Positions 1-10,644 are shown, counted from the stretch's first letter. The stretch: DNA of 64,000 nucleotides from SHVZ01 sp041906305 (GCA_041906305.1 JAYRJL010000005.1:248001-312000); one strand, 5' to 3'. Numbers and translations: made by a program. Notes: generated by a model from the letters alone, not told the origin.

Positions 1-42
1 CCCTAACCCTCCCCCGCAAGGGGGGAGGGGACATGAGACGCG
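1..42 (+). repeat. Palindromic intergenic repeat unit, cut by window edge
   Basis: Forward-oriented unit of the G/C-rich palindrome family found at eight loci in this window. The visible part has the inner head CCCTAACCC, the stem pair CCTCCCCC / GGGGGGAGG around a short loop, and the tail GGGGACATGAGACG. The 5' head lies outside the window. It sits directly upstream of the CoxE-like gene. Confidence 0.75.
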
Positions 43-57
43 AGCGGAGTCACTCTG

Positions 58-1299
58 ATGCTCGACGGGCCGGTCCCCGAAGGCGGACGCCTCGCGCAGA
101 ACCTGATGCGCTTCGGGCGCGTGCTGCGCGCGGCCGGGCTGCCGGTCGGGCCGGGCAAGGTGCTGGACGCGATCCGCGCGGTCGAGACGGTCGGCATCTC
201 GAGCCGCGCCGATTTCTACTGGGCGCTGCATGCGGTGTTCGTGAACCGGCGCGACCAGCGCGAGGTCTTCGACCAGGCCTTCCACGTCTTCTGGCGCAAC
301 CCGAAGATCATGGAACGCCTGATGGCCCTGGTGCTGCCGAGCTTCCGTGCCGAAGGGGTGGGCGACCAGATGGAGGTCTCGCGCCGCGTCGCCGAGGCGA
401 TGCAGGGAAACGCCGGCGCCTTCCCCGAGACCCAGACCGAGGAGAACAACGAGATCGAGGTCGATGCGACGCTGACCTTCTCCGAGAAGGAGGTGCTGCG
501 CGCGATGGACTTCGAGAAGATGTCGGCCGATGAAATCAGGAAGGCGGAGGCGGCGATCCGCCGTCTCGCCGCCCGGATCAAGATGGAGCCGACGCGGCGC
601 TTCCGTCCCAATCCATCCGGCAGCCGCATAGATCTCCGTCAGACCATGCGCTCGGCGCTGCGCGGCAATCCGGACGTGATCGACCTCAAGCGCCGTCGCC
701 GCGTGATGAAGCCGCCGCCGCTGGTGGCGCTCTGCGACATCTCCGGCTCGATGAGCCGCTACAGCCGGCTCTTCCTGCATTTCCTGCACGCCGTCACCAA
801 CGACCGCGACCGGGTGCACAGCTTCGTCTTCGGGACCCGGCTCACCAACGTCACGCGCGATCTCCGCCAGAAGGACATCGACGTGGCGCTCGCCCGCGTC
901 GCCCAGCATGTCGAGGACTGGTCGGGCGGCACGCGCATCGGCGCCACGCTGCACGAGTTCAACACGCGCTGGTCGCGCCGCGTGCTGGGGCAGGGCGCGG
1001 TCGTGCTGTTCATCTCCGATGGTCTCGATCGCGATGCCGGCGCCGGCATCGAGCGCGAGATCGAGCGGCTCCACAAATCCGCGCGGCGGCTGATCTGGCT
1101 CAATCCGCTGTTGCGCTACGAGGGCTTCGCCCCCAAATCCATGGGGGTCCGGGCGCTCTTGCCCCATGTGGACGAGTTCCGTCCGGTGCATAATCTCGAA
1201 AGCCTGGAGGCGCTGGCGACGGCGCTGGCCCAGCCCGCCCCGAGGCGGCTCGAAGCCGCCGCCGCCTGGTCGGGCAGACTCGAAGGAGAAGCCGCATGA
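58..1299 (+). CDS. CoxE-like VWA-domain protein (Mo-hydroxylase maturation)
   Basis: 413-residue protein with a helical N-terminal half and a C-terminal von Willebrand A domain whose MIDAS motif DISGS lies at about residues 227-231. This layout matches the CoxE family, which works with a MoxR-type AAA ATPase (CoxD) in inserting or activating the metal centre of CO-dehydrogenase-type molybdenum hydroxylases. The ATG at 58 follows a purine-rich GAGCGGAGT. The stop overlaps the next start (ATGA), so it is translationally coupled to the XdhC genes, which supports a molybdoenzyme role. No coxD is visible; it could lie left of the window. The family call is fairly secure, the actual client enzyme is unknown. 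Confidence 0.85.
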   Translation: MLDGPVPEGGRLAQNLMRFGRVLRAAGLPVGPGKVLDAIRAVETVGISSRADFYWALHAVFVNRRDQREVFDQAFHVFWRNPKIMERLMALVLPSFRAEGVGDQMEVSRRVAEAMQGNAGAFPETQTEENNEIEVDATLTFSEKEVLRAMDFEKMSADEIRKAEAAIRRLAARIKMEPTRRFRPNPSGSRIDLRQTMRSALRGNPDVIDLKRRRRVMKPPPLVALCDISGSMSRYSRLFLHFLHAVTNDRDRVHSFVFGTRLTNVTRDLRQKDIDVALARVAQHVEDWSGGTRIGATLHEFNTRWSRRVLGQGAVVLFISDGLDRDAGAGIEREIERLHKSARRLIWLNPLLRYEGFAPKSMGVRALLPHVDEFRPVHNLESLEALATALAQPAPRRLEAAAAWSGRLEGEAA

Positions 1300-1637
1300 G
1301 CCAAGCCCTCCCGTTCGATTCCGGCGCCGCCGACGTGCTGGCGACGGCGGCGTCGTGGAAGGCCCAGGGGAAGAAGGTGGCGCTCGCCACCGTGGTCACC
1401 ACCTGGGGCTCCTCGCCGCGTCCGCAGGGCAGCCAGCTCGCGATCGACGAATCCGGGGCCTTCGTCGGCTCCGTCTCCGGCGGCTGCATCGAGGGCGCGG
1501 TGGTCAAGGAAGGCCTGGCGGCGATGAAGGACGGCAAGCCGCGCCTCCTCGACTTCGGCGTGACCGACGAGCAGGCCTGGGATGTCGGCCTCGCCTGCGG
1601 CGGCAAGGTGCAGGTCTTCGTCGAGCCCGTCGGATAA
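1296..1637 (+). CDS. XdhC/CoxI family protein, N-terminal half
   Basis: 113 residues corresponding only to the N-terminal XdhC_CoxI domain, with the conserved GSVSGGCIEG segment and a second cysteine-glycine motif LACGGK. XdhC proteins bind molybdenum cofactor, promote its sulfuration and deliver it to xanthine-dehydrogenase-type enzymes. Full-length XdhC is about 300 residues; here the C-terminal Rossmann half is a separate ORF starting 10 bp downstream. The start overlaps the CoxE stop by 4 bp. The two-gene arrangement occurs in other genomes, so it is probably a functional split and not a broken gene. Confidence 0.85.
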   Translation: MSQALPFDSGAADVLATAASWKAQGKKVALATVVTTWGSSPRPQGSQLAIDESGAFVGSVSGGCIEGAVVKEGLAAMKDGKPRLLDFGVTDEQAWDVGLACGGKVQVFVEPVG

Positions 1638-1647
1638 GGGTGGGCGG

Positions 1648-2346
1648 ATGAAGCTCGACATCCTCGAGAAGCTGCAGAAGGCGCGTGCCGGGCGCGTGCC
1701 CGTCGCGCTGGTGACCGACCTCGACTCCGGTGCGCAGGCGCTGCTCGAAGCCGGCGAGATGATTGGCGACGTTGCCCTTGCCGACGACGCGCTGGCCGCC
1801 GCGGTTAAGCTGATCGAGCGCGATTCGAGCGGCCAGATCGAGGTCGAGGGCCGGCGCATCTTCGTCCATGTCCACAACCCGCCGGCACGGCTGATCGTCG
1901 TCGGCGCGGTGCACATCGCCCAGGCGCTGGTGCCGATGGCGGCGCTCGCAGGCTATGCGGTCACCGTCGTCGATCCGCGCCGCGCGTTCGCGACCGACGC
2001 GCGCTTCCCGACGGTGACGCTCTCCGACGACTGGCCCGACGAAGCGATGGAGAAGCTGTCTCCCGATGCGCGCACGGCGGTCGTCACGCTGACCCACGAT
2101 CCCAAGCTCGACGATCCGGCGCTGACCGTGGCGCTACGCTCGCCGGCCTTCTATGTCGGCTGCCTCGGCTCCAAGCGCACGCACGCGAAGCGGATCGACC
2201 GGCTGAAGGCGCAGGGCCTGACCGACGCCGAGATCGGCCGCATCCACGGCCCTGTCGGGCTTCCGATCCACGCGATCTCGCCGGCCGAGATCGCGATCTC
2301 GATCCTGGCCGAGATTACGCAGGTTCGTCGAAAGGACGCGAAGTGA
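1648..2346 (+). CDS. XdhC family protein, C-terminal Rossmann half
   Basis: 232 residues. The first ~75 are poorly conserved; from about residue 75 the protein has an XdhC-type Rossmann domain beginning LIVVGAVHIAQAL and ending with the typical GPVGLPIHAISPAEIAISI segment. The ATG at 1648 follows AAGGGTGGGCGG, a good ribosome site, and is preferred over an upstream in-frame start at 1582 that would overlap the preceding gene. Together with the N-terminal half it should perform the MoCo-binding and insertion role of XdhC. It is followed at once by an inverted repeat pair. Confidence 0.85.
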   Translation: MKLDILEKLQKARAGRVPVALVTDLDSGAQALLEAGEMIGDVALADDALAAAVKLIERDSSGQIEVEGRRIFVHVHNPPARLIVVGAVHIAQALVPMAALAGYAVTVVDPRRAFATDARFPTVTLSDDWPDEAMEKLSPDARTAVVTLTHDPKLDDPALTVALRSPAFYVGCLGSKRTHAKRIDRLKAQGLTDAEIGRIHGPVGLPIHAISPAEIAISILAEITQVRRKDAK

Positions 2347-2349
2347 CGA

Positions 2350-2472
2350 CCTCGCTACGCTCGGCCCCCACCCCGTCCCTCCCCCGGCAGAGCCGGGGGA
2401 GGGTGCTCGATGTCGTCTTTCGTGCCCCCTCCCTCGGCTGCGTAGCAGACGGGGGAGGGACGGGGTGGGGGC
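2350..2472. repeat. Inverted pair of palindromic units, tail-to-tail
   Basis: A forward unit (2363-2412) and a reverse unit (2421-2472) face each other by their tails, so the heads GCCCCCACCCCGTCCC and its complement form the outer ends. The forward unit is preceded by CTCGCTACGCTCGG, nearly identical to the bases before the right end of the DUF559 cassette at 46801-46814. The stem CCCTCCCCC / GGGGGAGGG has no T-run, so it is not a classical terminator. It fills the gap between the XdhC and MoeA-like genes. Confidence 0.85.
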
Positions 2473-2500
2473 AGCGCTGCGTAGCAGCGCGGGGCTGTCG

Positions 2501-4146
<1,646 letters not shown>

Positions 4147-4150
<4 letters not shown>

Positions 4151-5343
4151 GGCTGCGCGAGCAGTTTCCGCTGCTGGCATCCGACCCCGGGATCCACTAC
4201 CTGGATTCCGGCGCGTCGTCGCAGGTGCCGCAGGCGGTGCTCGACGCGGTGCATACATTCGAGACCACCCAGCGCGCCAATGTCCATCGGGGCGTGCATC
4301 GCCTGGCGGAGGCCGCGACCGCAGCCTATGAGGGTGCGCGCGACGAGATCGCGGGGTTCTTCTCGGCGAAGCGCGAGGAGATCGTCTTCACCTCGGGCAC
4401 GACGGGCGCGATCAACCTGGTCGCGCATAGCTTCGGCGATGCGCTCAGGCCCGGCGACGAGATCGTCATCAGCGAGATCGAGCACCACTCCAACGTCGTC
4501 CCCTGGCAGATGCTACGCGACCGGCGCGGCCTCGTGCTGAAGGCGCTGCCGGTGACCGTCGAGGGCCGCATCGACCTCTCCGCGCTCGACCGCCTGGTGA
4601 CGGCGAAGACGAAGCTGATCGCGCTCGCCCATTGCTCCAACGTTACCGGTGCCGTCGCCGAGCTCGCCAGGGTGGTCGACGCGGCGAAGGCGGTGGGCGC
4701 CGCGGTGCTGATCGACGGCGCCCAGCGCGTGCCGCACGGACCGCTCGACATCCCGGCGCTCGGCGTCGATTTCTACGCCTTCTCCGGCCACAAGATGTAC
4801 GCGCCGCACGGCATCGGCGTGCTGTGGGGAAAGCGCCAGCGCCTGGAGGCGATGCCGCCCTTCCTCGGCGGCGGCGACATGATCCGCCACGTGACGATCG
4901 AGAAGACCACCTATGCTCCGCCGCCGATGCGCTTCGAGGCGGGCACGCCCAACATCTCCGGCGCGATCGGCCTCGGCGCCGCCTGCCGCTGGATGCGCGG
5001 CCTCGACTGGACCGCGATCGCTCAAGCGGAGATGCGGCTCACCGGCCGCGTGCTCGACGGCCTCGCCAAGGTTCCGGGCGCGCGCATCGTCGGTCCTCTC
5101 GGATTGCAGCAGCGGATCGGCGTCGTCTCCTTCGCGCTCGGCGCCGCACACCCGCACGACGTGGCGCAGATCCTCGACCGGCACGGCGTCGCCTGCCGCG
5201 GCGGGCATCACTGCGCGGAACCGCTGATGGACCGCTTCGACCTGATGGGAACGACCCGCGCCTCGATCGCGCCCTACACCGAGGACGCGGACATCGACGC
5301 GCTGCTCCGCGGCGTCGACGAGGCGCGGAGGCTGCTCGGATGA
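4147..5343 (+). CDS. SufS-like cysteine desulfurase
   Basis: 398-residue class V aminotransferase-fold enzyme starting at GTG 4147, which overlaps the previous stop as GTGA. Visible are the PLP lysine in SGHKMYAP (about Lys216) and the catalytic cysteine in GGHHCAEP (about Cys356), the group II (SufS) arrangement. It releases sulfur from cysteine as a persulfide. It is translationally coupled to a SufU-like scaffold downstream and a MoCo-processing protein upstream. In Rhodobacter a NifS-type desulfurase supplies sulfur for the XdhC-bound cofactor; a similar dedicated role is inferred here, though general Fe-S assembly is possible. Confidence 0.9.
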
Positions 5344-5747
5344 GCGACGCGCTCTACCAGGACGCGCTGCTGAAGCTCGCGAAGGAAGCGCCGAGGAAGG
5401 GCCGGCTCGAGCCCAACGACGCCAGCGTCCGCCTCGACAACCCGCTCTGCGGCGACCGGGTTCGGATCGACCTCCGGATGAGTGGCCCTCGGATCGCCGA
5501 CCTCGCTCACGAGGTCCGCGGCTGCGTGCTCTGCGAGGCGGCGGCGGGCGCGATCGGCCGGCTGGCGGTCGGCCTGGACAAGGACGGGGTCGCCGGGCTC
5601 GCCGCCGAAGCCGACAAGGCGCTCGCCGGGGAGGCGACGAACATCCAGGAATTACAGGCGTTTAGCCCGGTATCCAAGCACCGCAGCCGTCAGGACTGTG
5701 TTCGCCTGCCATTCCAGGCACTTAGGGAAGCAATCGGCGCCGTGTAA
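5340..5747 (+). CDS. SufU/NifU-N-like iron-sulfur scaffold or sulfur acceptor
   Basis: 135 residues with three cysteine motifs typical of SufU-type proteins: NPLCGDRV, RGCVLCEAAA and RQDCVRLPF. SufU accepts persulfide from SufS and passes it on or assembles Fe-S clusters. The ATGA overlap with the desulfurase gene indicates that the pair is made together. It is the last gene of the operon; an AT-rich control region follows. Confidence 0.85.
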   Translation: MSDALYQDALLKLAKEAPRKGRLEPNDASVRLDNPLCGDRVRIDLRMSGPRIADLAHEVRGCVLCEAAAGAIGRLAVGLDKDGVAGLAAEADKALAGEATNIQELQAFSPVSKHRSRQDCVRLPFQALREAIGAV

Positions 5748-5834
5748 CGAGTTATCCCGCCTACGATGCGTAGTTTACAAAAGATTATTTAAAATTTGTC
5801 GTGAACTTGGGCATGATCTTCCGGGGTGGAAATC
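5748..5834 (+). promoter_or_regulatory. AT-rich control region upstream of PAS-mucR pair
   Basis: In a genome otherwise near 70% GC this gap is strikingly AT-rich, with TTTACAAAAGATTATTTAAA at 5774-5793. A short palindrome CTACG-ATG-CGTAG lies at 5761-5773. MucR/Ros regulators bind AT-rich DNA and usually control their own genes, so this is a candidate autoregulatory site. The exact promoter elements cannot be assigned. Confidence 0.5.
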
Positions 5835-6464
5835 ATGACCGACAAGATTCCGACGACGTCGCGTCCGGGCTGGGCGCGCATCGAAGCGGAACACGATATC
5901 GCCGAGGCCCATGAGGTCCTCGGCCATCCGCTGCTCGTCGACCTCCTCAAGTTGTGGGCCCAGCTCTGCCGGAACGGCGAGCCGCCGGCGCGCGAGGACG
6001 TCGACAACCTGATCTACAGGCCCAGCATCCTGCCGAACATCTTCCTGCTCGAAGGCGTCGAGCGCAGCGGTGGGCGCGATCTCCGCTACAGCGTGATCGG
6101 CAAGGGCCTCGCGACAAGCTTCGGCAGCGACATGACCGGGCGCTATGCCCGCGACATCTTCGCCGACCGGGCCTATGCCGAAGAACTCATCTCGGTCGCG
6201 TTCCTGGTGATGGACGGACGCCGGCCGATCGCGACCACCGGCCGATACTTTCCGCCGTCGTCCTCGGGTGCGGCGATCGACGTCCTTCGCCTGGGCCTGC
6301 CGCTGAAGCCATTGGCGAGCGGAACACCGACCCTTCTCGTCTGCCAGGTAAGTCTCATGGGGGGCGAGATCGTCGAGGTCGCTCCCCACGTCCCGTATTC
6401 CTATGAACCCGGAAGCGTCGTCGCCTTCGTCGACCGCAGCTCCGGAAGGAGCCAGCCGACATGA
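5835..6464 (+). CDS. PAS-domain protein (PAS_5 type)
   Basis: 209 residues made almost entirely of one PAS-like sensory domain of the type common in alphaproteobacteria, beginning after a region containing HPLLVDLLKLW and including GRDLRYSVIGKGLA. There is no kinase, cyclase or DNA-binding domain, so it is probably a signal-sensing partner. The ATG at 5835, with GGGGTGGA just upstream, is preferred to the GTG at 5826. The gene overlaps the MucR-like gene by 4 bp (ATGA), suggesting a sensor-regulator pair. The ligand is unknown. Confidence 0.75.
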   Translation: MTDKIPTTSRPGWARIEAEHDIAEAHEVLGHPLLVDLLKLWAQLCRNGEPPAREDVDNLIYRPSILPNIFLLEGVERSGGRDLRYSVIGKGLATSFGSDMTGRYARDIFADRAYAEELISVAFLVMDGRRPIATTGRYFPPSSSGAAIDVLRLGLPLKPLASGTPTLLVCQVSLMGGEIVEVAPHVPYSYEPGSVVAFVDRSSGRSQPT

Positions 6465-6877
6465 GCGACGACAAGACCCGGACCCTCCGGCAGCTGACGG
6501 CGGAGATCGCCGCCTCCTATGCCTCCCGCAATTCGATGACAGCGGCGGAGCTCCCGCGCGTGATCGAGATCGTGCATTCGTCGCTGGCCGCGCTCGATCC
6601 GTCGTCGGTCGCGATCGACCTGGCGTCGAGCGAGCCGGCGGTGCCGGTCAAGCGCTCGATCGGCGCGACGCATCTCGTCTGCCTGGGCTGCGGCATCTCG
6701 CTGAAGACACTGAAGCGCCATCTGCGTGCCGTGCACGACATGACGCCGCAGCAGTATCGCGAAGCCTGGAAGCTGCCGCCCACCTACCCGATGGTGGCGC
6801 CGGCCTACGCCCAGCAGCGCTCGCGCCACGCCAAGCAGATGGGCCTCGGCAAGCGTCCTTCGTCGAAGAGGCGCTAG
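6461..6877 (+). CDS. MucR/Ros family zinc-finger transcriptional regulator
   Basis: 138 residues. The central part HLVCLGCGISLKTLKRHL followed by AVHDMTPQQYR is the Ros/MucR prokaryotic zinc finger (Cys-X2-Cys then His-X4-His), followed by the typical tail YPMVAPAYAQQRS...KQMGLG. MucR proteins are global regulators and nucleoid organisers of AT-rich promoters in alphaproteobacteria, often acting as H-NS-like repressors. It is coupled to the upstream PAS gene, and the AT-rich region before that gene is a probable target. Several paralogues per genome are normal, so no individual name is assigned. Confidence 0.9.
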   Translation: MSDDKTRTLRQLTAEIAASYASRNSMTAAELPRVIEIVHSSLAALDPSSVAIDLASSEPAVPVKRSIGATHLVCLGCGISLKTLKRHLRAVHDMTPQQYREAWKLPPTYPMVAPAYAQQRSRHAKQMGLGKRPSSKRR

Positions 6878-6881
6878 GCGG

Positions 6882-7646
6882 TCACCGCATCAGGAACCCG
6901 CCGTCGACGGCCAGGATGTGGCCGTTGACGTAGCTGGCAAGATCGCTGGCGAGGAACACCGCGCCGCGCGCGCACTCGGACGCCAGGCCCATGCGGCCGA
7001 GCGGGATGCGCGAGCGCGCGTTCTCCAGCGTCTCCTTGGTCATGCCCGTCCGCTGCATCGGCGTGTCGATCGCGCCCGGCGACAGCGTGTTCACGGTGAT
7101 GCCGTGGGGACCCAGGTCCTTCGCGAAGGACTTGGTCATCGTCATGATGCCGGCCTTGGTGATCGCATAGGCGGTGGCGCCGACGAAGCCGCCGACGAGA
7201 CCGGCGCCGCTCGAGCAGTTGACGATGCGGCCCCATTTGCGCGGCTTCATCACTTCGCCTGCGGCGCGGCAGAGGAAGAACTGGCTGCGCAGGTTGACGT
7301 TCATGAGCTTGTCCCACTCGGCCTCGTCGACCTGCTCCATGTCGATGCGGCGGAGCGTGGCGGCGATGTTGAGGAGACAGTCGAGGCGGCCTTCGCGCTT
7401 CGCCGTGCGGGCGATCAGCGCGTCGCAGGCGGCGATGTCGGCGAGGTCGACGACCTCGGCCGTGTGGCCCGATCCGGCAAAGCCGGCGACGGTCGCCTTC
7501 ACGCCGTCGGCGTTGACGTCGACCGCGATCACCTTGGCGCCGGCGGCGGCCATGATCTGGGCCGCGGCCTGGCCGATGCCGGACGCGGCACCGGTGACGA
7601 TGGCGACGCGGCCCTGGAGGCCGAGGAGTTCGAGTTCGGGGCTCAT
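6882..7646 (-). CDS. Short-chain dehydrogenase/reductase (SDR)
   Basis: 254-residue classical SDR: nucleotide-binding TGAASGIG near residue 18, NxA motif in LLNIAAT, and catalytic Tyr-X3-Lys in AYAITKAG, with the C-terminal HILAVDGGFL typical of FabG-like enzymes. The start at 7646 overlaps the stop of the preceding SDR (ATGA). Last gene of the four-gene minus-strand operon starting at 10971, it probably oxidises or reduces an alcohol/ketone intermediate in the pathway of the DMFase-like enzyme. The substrate cannot be read from sequence. Confidence 0.88.
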   Translation of the reverse strand: MSPELELLGLQGRVAIVTGAASGIGQAAAQIMAAAGAKVIAVDVNADGVKATVAGFAGSGHTAEVVDLADIAACDALIARTAKREGRLDCLLNIAATLRRIDMEQVDEAEWDKLMNVNLRSQFFLCRAAGEVMKPRKWGRIVNCSSGAGLVGGFVGATAYAITKAGIMTMTKSFAKDLGPHGITVNTLSPGAIDTPMQRTGMTKETLENARSRIPLGRMGLASECARGAVFLASDLASYVNGHILAVDGGFLMR

Positions 7647-8431
7647 CGCAGCATCAGCCCCCCTTCGACGTCGAGCGTATGCCCGGTGACATAGCTTCCC
7701 CAGTCGGAGACCAGGAACAGGATCGCCTTGGCGACTTCCTCGGGCTGGCCGGCGCGCTTGAGCGGCACGTTCTTCTGATAGTGCGCGTTCCAGCTCTCGT
7801 CGGTGAAGCCGAAGCGGCCCATCGGCGTGTCGATGCCGCCGGGCGCCACCGCATTCACGGTGATGTTGTCGGCGGCGACCTGGCGGGCGAGCGACTTCGC
7901 CAGCGCCAGCGCGCCGCCCTTGCCGATCGCGTAGACCGAGGAGTTGTCGGCGCCGCCGTTGAAGGCGGCGGTCGAGGCGATGACCACGACGCGTCCGGAC
8001 TTCTGCTTGCGCATGGGACGCACCGCGGCGCGGCACATCGCGAACTGGCTGAGCAGGTTGGTGTCCATCATCTGCTCCCACAGGGCCGCATCCACGTCCT
8101 TGATCGCGACGCGGCGGAGGATCGCCGCCGCGTTGACCAGGATGTCGAGGCGGCCGTGGCGCTTGAGCACGGCATCCACCACCTGCTCGCAGGCGGCCGG
8201 CACCGAGAGGTCGGCGGTGTCGGTCGAGCCGTCGCGGCCGAGGTCGAGCCCGGCGAAGCCCTTCGGGTTGATGTCGACCGCGGTGACCACGGCGCCGGCG
8301 CGTGCCAGGAGCTCGGCGGTGGCGCGGCCGATGCCGGATCCGGCACCGGTCACGATCGTGACCTTGCCGGCGAGGCCGAAGCCGGCGCCGGGCTCGCCGG
8401 AGACGGTGACGCCTTTCGTGAGCTCGCTCAT
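7643..8431 (-). CDS. Short-chain dehydrogenase/reductase (SDR)
   Basis: 262-residue classical SDR with TGAGSGIG after a ~25-residue N-terminal extension, NAAAILRR, and the catalytic Tyr-X3-Lys in VYAIGKGG. It is a paralogue of the next gene: both share the same fold and an ILRR/TLRR segment after the NxA motif. It overlaps the DMFase-like gene upstream and the second SDR downstream by 4 bp each. The two SDRs may form a heteromer or act on successive intermediates; this is inference. Confidence 0.88.
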   Translation of the reverse strand: MSELTKGVTVSGEPGAGFGLAGKVTIVTGAGSGIGRATAELLARAGAVVTAVDINPKGFAGLDLGRDGSTDTADLSVPAACEQVVDAVLKRHGRLDILVNAAAILRRVAIKDVDAALWEQMMDTNLLSQFAMCRAAVRPMRKQKSGRVVVIASTAAFNGGADNSSVYAIGKGGALALAKSLARQVAADNITVNAVAPGGIDTPMGRFGFTDESWNAHYQKNVPLKRAGQPEEVAKAILFLVSDWGSYVTGHTLDVEGGLMLR

Positions 8432-10632
8432 GCGTTCTCCGGCATCTGGAACGGGGTGGGATCGATGAAGCGCTTCAGCACGTTCCGGGTGATCCGTTCG
8501 ATGTTGTTGTCGAAGTTGTTCCACGACAGCGAGCCCGACCAGGCGATCGAGCCGACGGAGAAGACCGCGCCGCCGCCCGCCGTCTCGAAGAAGACGATGT
8601 CGGCGCGGACGGGATCGAGGGTCTCCTCGTTCGGCTTCGGCACCAGGTCGGTGAAGCTCGGCACCGAGATGTCATAGACGTTGGTGTGGTTCCAGGAGGA
8701 CGCCAGCAGCAGCGCGTGCCGCGGAGATCCGAGACTCGTGTCGTGGCGGTCGATCTCGTAGCCCGCGGCACCGCCCATCAGCACGCCGAAGTCGCCGACG
8801 ATCTCGTCCTTCACGCCCTCGAAGATGAAGGCGGCGCGCGGGTCGTGGCTCGCCTTCGAGCGCTTGTAGCCGGAACAGGCGTCGAACCCTTGCGTCACCA
8901 TGCCGACGCCGCAGATCAGGTTGGGCGGGCGGCCGACGCGGAGCCACGTGCCGGCGACCTCGCCGGTGAAGCTCATGTTGCTCTCGCCCTCGACGTTGGA
9001 GGCCAGGAAGCCCTGGCCGGCGCGGCGCACCTCGACCACGCCGGGCAGCGTCGGATGGTAGGCCGTCCGCCAGTAGAAGCCGTTGCCGCCGAGATACATG
9101 AAGCGGCCGCCGTCGCGCAGGAAGGTCTCGACCGCATCCATCATCTCGGTCGTGTAGTACTCGGGATGCGAGCCGGTGAAGATGCAGGCGTAGTCCGAGA
9201 TCGCGGAGACGCCTTCGGCGTGCAGGTCGTCGTCGGTGACGATCTCGTAGTCGATCTTCGCGTGCTCGAGCCAGGCGATGAAGAACATGTCCTGGCAGAA
9301 CTTGTAGACGCGCCCCGTGGGCCGGTAGTTGGTCACCGGCCGCATCATCGAGGAGTAGAGCGTCAGGCTGCCGTCGGAGTGCGGATCGTAGGTCGAGGAG
9401 CCCAGATCCGGATACTCCTCCATCAGGAAGTCGGTGCGGTCGAGCACGGTGACGCGGCCATGATAGAGCTCGCTCCAGCGGCCCTCCACGCGCGACCGGA
9501 AGTTCGAATAGGCGGCGTAGGTGCAGGTGGGCACCAGGAAGGCGCAGCGTGCCTTGGCGCCGCCCTTCTTCGGACGCACGAAGAACGGCACGAAGAACTC
9601 GGCATCGCCGGCTTCGAGCCTCAGCGCATAGGTACCGCTCTTCCAGTTGTCCGGGATCGTCAGCTCGTAGGCGGTCGGCCAGAGGCAGTCGTAGATGTCG
9701 TCGTCATGGAAGTGGATCGAGCCGTACTGCTCGGGGATCGACTTCCAGTCGTGCCGCTCGGCCTTCCAGTTCGAGCCGAACACGGCCCTGGTCGGCAGGT
9801 TGACGGTGGTGCCCCAGAGCGCGTTCGGCGAGACGTCGCGCACGATCTCGGACGAGATGTCGCGCGAGAAGTCCCAGTCCGCGATCGCATCGACATGGGC
9901 GGGCCCGGTCGGACCGGCGAGCGCGAGGCGTTCGAGATCGGAAAAGGTGAGGGCGCGGCCGAGCACGCGCGGCCGCTCGATCTTGCCGTTGTAGTGGCGG
10001 ATGACCTTCGGCCCGTCCGCTTGCGCGCCGATCCGGAACGGCCGTTCCGAGGGGGTGGGACGCGGCACGCGGTCGAAGCGCTGCTGAAGCGAGCCCAGCG
10101 CGTCGAACTGGAACAGCTCGACCTCGCGCGCATAGACGAGCGCGGTGCCGGTCGCCGCGTCGATCGCGGCGGCGACGAAGCTCCAGCGCTTCGGGCGCAG
10201 CTTCCGCGGCAGCGCATAGTGCTGGCCGCCGACGACGAGGGCCAGCCGTCCTTCGTCGTCGATATGGAGGCCGATGCCGGCGGTCCCGTCGGCGTTGCCC
10301 AGGATCGCCTGCTCGCCCTTCGCCGGGGTCGTCGGCCAGACGAACGCGGCGAGTGTGCAGGTGGTGAGCCGCGTCAGCTTCGGGTGCGCCGGGATCTCGG
10401 CGTAGCTGCCGGCGGGGATCGGATGATGCTGGCCCTTGTGCTCGCCGTTGAACGGGCACGGCATCGCGTCGTACCGGAATTCCGGCGCGTGCGGCGCGGG
10501 AAACGTCTGCGCGCTTAAGAGGCGGACCACCGTCGCCTTGTAGTTGGGCGATCCGTCGACGCTGACCTTGAACTGGATCGGCTCGCCGACGCGCACGCTG
10601 CGGCGATCGGCATATCCCATGACCGAGACCAT
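8428..10632 (-). CDS. N,N-dimethylformamidase large-subunit-like protein
   Basis: 734 residues. An N-terminal Ig-like segment is followed by a LamG/concanavalin-like region (about 90-250) and a large C-terminal domain of the DMFase beta-subunit type. The motif GSHPEYYT (His489, Glu491) and upstream tyrosines near 372-375 and 415 fit the two-tyrosine-one-carboxylate mononuclear iron site known for Paracoccus DMFase. The known enzyme hydrolyses dimethylformamide to dimethylamine and formate; family members may act on other amides. The small-subunit-like gene lies 12 bp upstream and the downstream SDR overlaps by 4 bp. A GGGAG ribosome site precedes ATG 10632. Family secure, substrate unknown. 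Confidence 0.8.
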   Translation of the reverse strand: MVSVMGYADRRSVRVGEPIQFKVSVDGSPNYKATVVRLLSAQTFPAPHAPEFRYDAMPCPFNGEHKGQHHPIPAGSYAEIPAHPKLTRLTTCTLAAFVWPTTPAKGEQAILGNADGTAGIGLHIDDEGRLALVVGGQHYALPRKLRPKRWSFVAAAIDAATGTALVYAREVELFQFDALGSLQQRFDRVPRPTPSERPFRIGAQADGPKVIRHYNGKIERPRVLGRALTFSDLERLALAGPTGPAHVDAIADWDFSRDISSEIVRDVSPNALWGTTVNLPTRAVFGSNWKAERHDWKSIPEQYGSIHFHDDDIYDCLWPTAYELTIPDNWKSGTYALRLEAGDAEFFVPFFVRPKKGGAKARCAFLVPTCTYAAYSNFRSRVEGRWSELYHGRVTVLDRTDFLMEEYPDLGSSTYDPHSDGSLTLYSSMMRPVTNYRPTGRVYKFCQDMFFIAWLEHAKIDYEIVTDDDLHAEGVSAISDYACIFTGSHPEYYTTEMMDAVETFLRDGGRFMYLGGNGFYWRTAYHPTLPGVVEVRRAGQGFLASNVEGESNMSFTGEVAGTWLRVGRPPNLICGVGMVTQGFDACSGYKRSKASHDPRAAFIFEGVKDEIVGDFGVLMGGAAGYEIDRHDTSLGSPRHALLLASSWNHTNVYDISVPSFTDLVPKPNEETLDPVRADIVFFETAGGGAVFSVGSIAWSGSLSWNNFDNNIERITRNVLKRFIDPTPFQMPENA

Positions 10633-10644
10633 CTGCGTGCTCCC

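Noticed and set aside
8686..10518. 610-codon ORF antisense to the DMFase large subunit
   Set aside because: No domain motifs; complement of a well-supported gene.
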